A stretch of 20,279 nt of DNA, taken from contig CAJUQK010000030.1 of NCBI GenBank assembly GCA_910588205.1, positions 1 through 20,279 of the forward strand, given 5' to 3'. A program made the position numbers and the translations under genes. This document shows positions 16,701 through 20,279 of the stretch, piece by piece; position 1 is the stretch's first letter, and each line of letters begins with the position of its first letter. A model generated the notes under the pieces. The model was not told the DNA's origin. It saw only the letters and a list, made by a program, of their open reading frames with translations, and did not search any database. The DNA comes from an uncultured Eggerthellaceae bacterium (GTDB taxonomy: Bacteria; Actinomycetota; Coriobacteriia; Coriobacteriales; Eggerthellaceae).

Positions 16701-16810
16701 ATGCGTTGCGCGAAGAACACGCGCAACAGATTCATTGAGTCAATTGCCGGGTAGCCTGACGTATGGGGTTCATCCAGGTGCCACAAGGGGCTGATCCAGA
16801 TCAGCCCCTA
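16701..16810. repeat. Tandem repeat unit 2, period about 155 bp
   Basis: Second copy of the unit described at 16546. It holds the hairpin GTTGCGCG (16705-16712) / CGCGCAAC (16720-16727) and ends in palindrome copy c. The distance between the two copies is 155 bp at the left block and about 154 bp at the palindrome, so the two units run in register. Confidence 0.5.
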
Positions 16811-16813
16811 CAA
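16786..16813 (-). repeat. REP-like GTAG palindrome, copy c
   Basis: AGGGGCTGATC (16786-16796) and GATCAGCCCCT (16799-16809) form a perfect 11-bp stem around CA. Read on the minus strand the stem is preceded by GTAG, as in the other copies. The stem sequence differs from its neighbours on both arms in a compensating way. Confidence 0.65.
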
Positions 16814-16849
16814 CGCATGGTTCACCCGAGTGCACCTGGCGCATGACCC

Positions 16850-16873
16850 GTAGGGGTCGAACATGTTCGACCC
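16850..16873 (+). repeat. REP-like GTAG palindrome, copy d
   Basis: GGGTCGAACATGTTCGACCC (16854-16873) is a perfect 20-bp palindrome directly preceded by GTAG (16850-16853). It differs in stem sequence from copies b, c and e but has the same boundaries. Confidence 0.65.
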
Positions 16874-16893
16874 AACGCCACAACCTGGAGACT

Positions 16894-16953
16894 GCAACAT
16901 CACCCGTAGGGGCCGAGCTGGCTCGGCCCGAACCCGTTACACCCCAGAAAACC
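16894..16953 (+). repeat. REP-like GTAG palindrome, copy e
   Basis: GTAG (16906-16909) precedes GGGCCGAGC (16910-16918), a TG loop and the perfect complement GCTCGGCCC (16921-16929). The outer flanks (GCAACATCACC before, CCCCAGAAAACC after) are shared with the degenerate copy at 16455, so the mobile or amplified unit is larger than the palindrome itself. Confidence 0.65.
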
Positions 16954-16984
16954 AGGCATTCCCGTTCCGGCCACAACCCTTAAC

Positions 16985-17003
16985 CCCGCTGCTTCGCAGC
17001 GGG
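16985..17003. repeat. Stable GC hairpin
   Basis: CCCGCTGC (16985-16992) and GCAGCGGG (16996-17003) pair perfectly around TTC. No T-tract follows on either strand, so it is not a classical terminator. It lies between the palindrome array and repeat R1. Confidence 0.45.
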
Positions 17004-17065
17004 AATAGTTAGGCGGCGGTTGATCGCTGCTGGTCAAAGAACCCCATGCGCCGCGCATCCTTATG

Positions 17066-17191
17066 CGAAGCGCGTGAGTTTAGGAGCGTCCCAGAAGCAC
17101 CTGAAGCGCAACGCCATAGGAAGAGTTCGAAGAGTGAAGTGAGTCTACGCCGAGATCAAGGAGTGAGCGTTTTGGAACGCCCCTTTTGCTC
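17066..17191 (+). repeat. 126-bp direct repeat, copy R1
   Basis: Aligns without gaps to 18811-18936 (R2) with about 12 mismatches (roughly 90% identity), including an identical central block of 35 bases. It ends in a GCGTT/AACGC hairpin followed by CCCTTTT on the plus strand, which resembles an intrinsic terminator. The copy ends 64 bp downstream of the stop of the second immunity-like gene. In the plus direction one reading frame is open throughout both copies, but substitutions are not concentrated in third positions, so I do not call it a gene. Confidence 0.8.
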
Positions 17192-17255
17192 CCCAAAACT
17201 CACCCCCGAAAGCGCCTGACACCTGACCTGTCCCGTAACTTTCTTCTCAATGAGT

Positions 17256-17735
17256 TCAGTCGCATGGAATACACTTCGCGGGGAGATCGGGATTAAGCTT
17301 ACAGACTTTTCCGACTTCACCATAAGCAACTCGCCGTATTGCCCTGCCGAATCGCTCGAGCATTCCCGGTTCGGTTTCGACCCTTATCTGACATCGAGCT
17401 AGTTCATTAGGATTGTCAAGGACCTGCAAATCTATATCAATCGGGATAATACCGTGATAGTTAGCGGGCAGAAAGCAAAAATCTACCGCCTGATGAAAAC
17501 CTGATTCTTGAAATCGTATATTAAGCTGATCATTTAACGAATATGACTTCGTAACGACTGCCTGTCCAAACTTTTCAAACTCAAAAGTAGAGGTGTAGAA
17601 AACCTGGTGCATGTAGCCATTTTTCGTCCACACATCAATAGCAACTTCTATCAAGAGATCGCTTTGATTGAGGTTATCCTCCCATATTTTCGTAAATACA
17701 ATATTACAATTGTTAAGACAACCCATCACTTTCAT
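17256..17735 (-). CDS. Orphan immunity-like protein of a polymorphic toxin module
   Basis: A 159-residue, acidic, soluble protein whose family I do not recognise, with no signal peptide or membrane helix. Base composition is clearly more AT-rich than the core genes, with AT-ending codons (AAA, ATA, TTT), which suggests transfer. The assignment as immunity protein rests on context. Its start is 2 nt after the stop of a toxin C-terminal remnant, and the same toxin-then-immunity order recurs 1.2 kb upstream. ATG 17735 is used; ATG 17726 (third codon downstream) has AAGGA at a better distance. The family would neutralise a cognate nuclease-type toxin by direct binding. With only a toxin fragment left it may protect against neighbours (inference). 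Confidence 0.6.
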   Translation of the reverse strand: MKVMGCLNNCNIVFTKIWEDNLNQSDLLIEVAIDVWTKNGYMHQVFYTSTFEFEKFGQAVVTKSYSLNDQLNIRFQESGFHQAVDFCFLPANYHGIIPIDIDLQVLDNPNELARCQIRVETEPGMLERFGRAIRRVAYGEVGKVCKLNPDLPAKCIPCD

Positions 17736-17737
17736 CC

Positions 17738-17956
17738 TTAATCTTTGAACTTAAAATCATCGAACTCTCCCGTTAAATGATTGTAATTAAAATGGATAAC
17801 GATATTCCGACCATCAAGACGAAATACTCGCTCTTTCTTGATCCAACCTTCTTCCGTACGCCATCTCGAATCGCCGAGATTCTCTACTGCATTTCGTGCA
17901 CCACTCGGCATGAACCCAATGGGGACGGGGATATTGGGCGAACTAGAACCCCCTCG
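17738..17956 (-). pseudogene. C-terminal remnant of a polymorphic toxin, interrupted by the RAYT element
   Basis: An open frame of 73 codons ends at TAA 17738-17740; from the only ATG (17911) it encodes 57 residues. Their pattern, SRWRTEEGWIKK then a Gly-containing turn, IVIHFNYNHLTGEFDDFKFKD at the end, resembles the extreme C-termini of CDI/polymorphic RNase-type toxins (GWVK...IHY..N..TG..DDFKFK). It has no N-terminal delivery part. The frame runs back through the left inverted repeat of the transposase element (17913-17938) and hits a stop at 17957-17959. The simplest reading is a displaced toxin tip ('orphan module') cut off by the insertion. It sits 2 nt before the immunity-like gene. 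The toxin family name is not certain. Confidence 0.7.
17913..17938 (+). repeat. Left inverted repeat of the RAYT element
   Basis: Reverse complement of the right end (18783-18808) with a single mismatch. Internal arms CCCAAT (17915-17920) and ATTGGG (17933-17938) can fold into a hairpin around a GGGGACGGGG-containing loop. Confidence 0.75.
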
Positions 17957-17960
17957 TCAC

Positions 17961-18725
17961 CTACTTCAGATGGCATATCCTCCTGATCGTACCCCTACCG
18001 ATACCAGTCAACCTCTCCAATTGCCTGGTCGAAAGCCCTATCGCATAGAGACGCGCTATTGACCTATTCCGTCCCTCGCTCTCCATCAAGGGGATTCTCT
18101 CAGCGAAGTCCGAGCCACACTCGATGCGCGCGATGCGCCGCGCCTCATCATCGTTCAGGCGCCTCCGGTGCACAGGAGATGCGTCCAGGCCCAGATCGAC
18201 CTTTGCGCTATGGGCTCTCTTGAGCTCATCGATGCTGCCGAATACCTCGATGACCTCCTTTATGGTAGGCGTTCGCGGACCGCTCATGAAGCGAGGGTAG
18301 CTTGACCAAGGGTAATCCGCAGGGTCATCGATCCCCTTGTCCCTGCAGTTAAGATGAACGTATCTGACAGCTTCTATGAGATATGCATCGCTTTGGATCG
18401 GAAAGCTCGCGAAACGCTCTTGGAACACGGGGCCCACATGCCCGTTCTCCTTATTGAACCGTATAGCATAGCCAGAACAGAGCCTATGCATGCACTTCTG
18501 GAGAGCTGGCAGGGTATTCGCCTTCACCACAAGGTGAATATGGTTGTCCATCAAGCACCAAACAGGGATCTGGACCGAGCCTTCGCTTCGATGCATGACA
18601 GAACCCATGTCTTGCAGAAAGCCATCTCTATCATCATCCGACTCGAATAATGAACGGCGGCCAGCTCCGCGCATGGTCACATGATACCAACCGCTATCTG
18701 ATGCCTTCCGGGGATGTCTCGTCAT
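17961..18725 (-). CDS. REP-associated tyrosine transposase (RAYT, IS200-like Y1 family)
   Basis: A 254-residue Y1-type HUH single-strand transposase of the RAYT group. Residues 11-29 (SGWYHVTMRGAGRRSLFES) form the usual first strand. The metal-binding HxH motif is His62-Ile-His64 in LMDNHIHLVVK. GPVFQERF at about 98-105 and YLIEAVRYVHLN at about 115-126 place the probable nucleophile at Tyr122. DYPWSSYPRF follows. The C-terminal 27 residues (STRQLERLTGIGRGTIRRI) look like a helix-turn-helix, a feature of longer RAYTs. All key residues are present, so the gene looks intact. RAYTs cut and join hairpins marked by a 5' GTAG or GGAG tetranucleotide. ATG 18725 is used; the ribosome site is weak. 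Confidence 0.92.
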   Translation of the reverse strand: MTRHPRKASDSGWYHVTMRGAGRRSLFESDDDRDGFLQDMGSVMHRSEGSVQIPVWCLMDNHIHLVVKANTLPALQKCMHRLCSGYAIRFNKENGHVGPVFQERFASFPIQSDAYLIEAVRYVHLNCRDKGIDDPADYPWSSYPRFMSGPRTPTIKEVIEVFGSIDELKRAHSAKVDLGLDASPVHRRRLNDDEARRIARIECGSDFAERIPLMESEGRNRSIARLYAIGLSTRQLERLTGIGRGTIRRICHLK

Positions 18726-18782
18726 CTGGGATACCCGTCACCTTTGCTTTGGCTCGATGAAGATATAGACATTCTACGTCAA

Positions 18783-18808
18783 CCCAATATCCCCGTCCCC
18801 AATGGGTT
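18783..18808 (-). repeat. Right inverted repeat of the RAYT element
   Basis: Inverted copy of 17913-17938, 25 of 26 bases identical after reverse complementing. It lies 57 bp upstream of the transposase start and 2 bp before repeat R2. Confidence 0.75.
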
Positions 18809-18810
18809 TA

Positions 18811-18936
18811 CGAAGCGCGTGAGCTTAGGAACGGTTCGGAAGCACCTGAAGCGCAACGCCATAGGAAGAGTTCGAAGGGTGAAGTGAGTCTGCGCCGAGG
18901 TCGACGAGTGAGCGTTTTGAAACGCCCCTTTTGCTC
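18811..18936 (+). repeat. 126-bp direct repeat, copy R2
   Basis: Second copy of the repeat at 17066, gap-free and about 90% identical. Its right end overlaps the first two bases (18935-18936) of the minus-strand stop codon of immunity gene 1, so it begins exactly where that gene ends. The terminal hairpin GCGTTT/AAACGC plus CCCTTTT is present here too, and on the plus strand resembles an intrinsic terminator. Confidence 0.8.
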
Positions 18937-19432
18937 ACAATGGGTCCCCCATATCATCAGCGTCTTCTATGCATTCGCATAGCATCCGAATGGGTGTATC
19001 CAATATATACCTAGATAAAGATGCACTACTCCGATGATCTGTATATGTTGCTCGTCCGCTTTTATCAGATGAAATGAATTTCAATTCGACTATCTCCTTC
19101 GGCCATGTGTTACCGATAAAAGGGTATCCATCAAGTTGCACGATTGCTCCATTTTCAATAAAAAGCGCGAATCCGCATACAAGGCGGTTGCTTTGATCAA
19201 TACCAACCAGCCCATCTACTCTGGCGTACTCAATTTTTGGTGATAGAATCCTCGTATGGGAGTCCACTTCAAAATCAACGAATATCCCATACCCATCTTC
19301 TCGAATACTCAAAACTCGCGCAGAGGCGAACTGACAGCGTAAGGCTGAAAAAAACTCACACTCATCCACTAACAGCATCTCAACCACAGGTCGGTATAGA
19401 CTACTGATGCTTCTCGTGTCAATAAAACTCAT
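18935..19432 (-). CDS. Immunity protein of the adjacent polymorphic toxin
   Basis: A 165-residue soluble protein from ATG 19432, which overlaps the toxin stop codon by one base (TAATG), a strong sign of translational coupling and the reason I prefer it to the longer frame starting at 19492. The middle region (VDGLVGIDQSNRLVCGFALFIENGAIVQLDGYPF then WP) resembles a pattern I associate with toxin-immunity proteins (G..L.FI..G.i..LE.y...WP), but I cannot name the family. AT-rich codon use separates it from the core genes. It should bind and block the toxin encoded immediately upstream. Its stop codon lies at the edge of repeat R2. Confidence 0.72.
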   Translation of the reverse strand: MSFIDTRSISSLYRPVVEMLLVDECEFFSALRCQFASARVLSIREDGYGIFVDFEVDSHTRILSPKIEYARVDGLVGIDQSNRLVCGFALFIENGAIVQLDGYPFIGNTWPKEIVELKFISSDKSGRATYTDHRSSASLSRYILDTPIRMLCECIEDADDMGDPL

Positions 19433-20279
19433 TACAGTACATCCCTTCGAGAAGCATCGACTAATAAAACCTCTCCGTTGATCGTTCTCCATGTAGCATC
19501 AAACTCTTCACCATTTACAGTGATTCGCGTCCACTCGGTAGTTGTATAGATCTCCGTCTTATTAATATGCTTAATCAGTTCATCTTCTATCGCGCGATAT
19601 GCTTTTTCCTTATCCCCATCATATTTTGATAGAAAGTCTCCTAGCTTATGTTTTGGGTCATCAAAAATATGGTGAAGTTTGTTTGGATCAACACTGTCGA
19701 CTCCCTTTAAGGTCGTCTTCGCCGTGGTTGATGCAACCTCTTTCGCGGCCTCTTTCATCCCAGCGCCTGCCACGACCTTACCGCCTGTGATGCCGAGCTT
19801 GGCTAAGGTCACACCTCCAAGAGTCACTGCATCAGCCACGAAGAAGAGCGCGAACAGCGCAGCCATGGGTCCGTTGCCTTCAGTTGCGTGATAGAGGTAA
19901 TCGTTATAGGAACCCAAGATGGGCACGAGGGTAAGAGGCAAGGACAATGAGCCTGTGACATTGTGGATATCATCAAGATGGGCCCGGTCAGCTCCGCAAT
20001 AGACCCTCAGGTACTCGTCGATGGTCGCTGCAGCAGCTTCCATGTATGTCTTGGCAAGGTCATAGTCCCCAGCGCGCATGGCGGCGATGCCAAGAGCGGT
20101 GTTCGTGTTGTATATGGCCTGTGCCCTCTTCGTAGCTGCCGGGGCGTTCGGAGAGATGAGAGTTGATTTGGTGGTTATCTGGCCGGGAAGGTTGGCGAAG
20201 CTGTCATTGTTGATGCGCGTGCCGCCGGTCTTCTTATACCAGTTAGGATGATTGGGGTAGCGGACCTTATTCAGCTGTA
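19432..20279 (-). CDS. Polymorphic toxin, C-terminal part (5' end beyond the window)
   Basis: The frame is open from the right edge to the stop at 19432, giving 281 visible residues. The first 100 are helical and Ala-rich. A hydrophobic stretch (about 110-170, with LPLTLVPILG and ALFALFFVADAVTLGG) and a Gly/Ala-rich hinge (KVVAGAGMKEAAKEVAS) follow, as commonly found just before toxin domains. The last 86 residues begin with VDPNKLHHIFDDPKHKLGDFL and continue with DKEKAYRAIEDEL, RITVNGEEFDATW and NGEVLLVDAS. This matches the widespread small toxin domain that starts KLxHIF..xxHxL and ends in a VNG...DG..IG strand pair. Nuclease activity is likely but not shown. The N-terminal trafficking domain is outside the window. 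Confidence 0.75.
   Translation of the reverse strand, partial: QLNKVRYPNHPNWYKKTGGTRINNDSFANLPGQITTKSTLISPNAPAATKRAQAIYNTNTALGIAAMRAGDYDLAKTYMEAAAATIDEYLRVYCGADRAHLDDIHNVTGSLSLPLTLVPILGSYNDYLYHATEGNGPMAALFALFFVADAVTLGGVTLAKLGITGGKVVAGAGMKEAAKEVASTTAKTTLKGVDSVDPNKLHHIFDDPKHKLGDFLSKYDGDKEKAYRAIEDELIKHINKTEIYTTTEWTRITVNGEEFDATWRTINGEVLLVDASRRDVL

Larger units (their letters stand above)
16319..17065. other. Gene-free repeat-rich intergenic region
   Basis: No credible gene lies between the kinase start and repeat R1. Two minus-strand open frames (16377-16643 and 16388-16786) run through the repeats but show cysteine/arginine-rich, non-protein-like composition. Each merely translates the tandem units. 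The stretch holds the kinase promoter, five GTAG palindromes, two 155-bp tandem units and the hairpin at 16985. The 110 bp from 16954 to 17065 contain nothing else I recognise beyond a short ATGCG/CGCAT dyad at 17046-17058. Confidence 0.6.
17913..18808 (-). mobile_element. RAYT transposase element bounded by 26-bp inverted repeats
   Basis: The segment contains one transposase gene. Its two ends, 17913-17938 and 18783-18808, are inverted copies of each other, matching at 25 of 26 positions. Each end is itself partly palindromic (CCCAAT/ATTGGG at the left, CCCA/TGGG at the right), as expected for hairpin ends recognised by Y1 transposases. There is no obvious target-site duplication, which also fits this enzyme class. 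The left end abuts the toxin remnant and the right end is 2 bp from repeat R2, so the insertion sits exactly at a cassette junction. Confidence 0.75.

Noticed and set aside
16377..16786. Two minus-strand open frames (88 and 132 codons) in the repeat array
   Set aside because: Both simply translate the tandem repeats and palindromes, giving Cys/Arg-rich peptides with no protein-like pattern. No ribosome site was seen.
16455..16953. CRISPR array
   Set aside because: The repeats are palindromic units of unequal spacing and mixed orientation with no regular spacers, and there are no cas genes in the window.
17066..17191. Small protein in the open plus-strand frame of the 126-bp repeat
   Set aside because: There is no start codon with a ribosome site, and substitutions between the two copies change amino acids without third-position bias.

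Overview
The window reads as chromosomal DNA of a GC-rich, low-complexity-poor anaerobe. My best guess is an Eggerthellales/Coriobacteriia-type gut actinobacterium, from codon bias and gene content (lar nickel-cofactor genes, a YhgE/Pip pair, an OPT peptide transporter). That placement is an inference and no rRNA or marker gene is present. About 16.3 kb (282-16318) is ordinary, densely packed core or metabolic DNA. The right-hand 4 kb (about 16.4 kb to the end) is accessory DNA, with AT-richer genes, repeats, a transposase and polymorphic-toxin modules.

Left and middle part. Read leftward from 8311 on the minus strand come a secreted cyclophilin-type lipoprotein, larE, larB, a short larC, a rhamnulose-1-phosphate-aldolase-like gene with a long Pro/Gln tail, ybaK, an OPT transporter and a DHA2-type MFS exporter. 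The spacing is tight: larE/larB overlap, larB/larC touch, and rhaD and ybaK are 5 bp apart. This suggests one transcription unit from the lipoprotein to at least ybaK. LarE, LarB and LarC make the nickel-pincer cofactor, but LarC2 and LarA are not in the window. A CorA-type Mg2+ channel runs divergently (8514-9470) and converges with a pair of overlapping YhgE/Pip membrane proteins (9474-14223). Behind these is a soluble PAS-PAS hybrid histidine kinase (14336-16318) with a recognisable extended -10 promoter.

Right part. From 16.46 to 16.93 kb there is a gene-free array of at least five short palindromes. Each is preceded on one strand by GTAG, and the stems differ from copy to copy but are self-complementary in each. 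The array also contains a tandem unit of about 155 bp with a second hairpin type. A related palindrome lies at 247-275.

The most interesting part runs from 17.07 kb to the end. A polymorphic toxin C-terminus (5' end outside the window) overlaps its immunity gene by 1 nt. The immunity gene ends directly on a 126-bp repeat (R2). Next comes a REP-associated tyrosine transposase (RAYT) element bounded by 26-bp inverted repeats. It is followed by an orphan 57-residue toxin C-terminal remnant, 2 nt ahead of a second immunity-like gene, and then by a second copy of the 126-bp repeat (R1). So the order on the minus strand is toxin1-immunity1-R2-[RAYT]-toxin2 tail-immunity2-R1. I read this as a toxin/immunity cassette array in which each cassette ends with the same repeat, later invaded by a RAYT element at a cassette junction.
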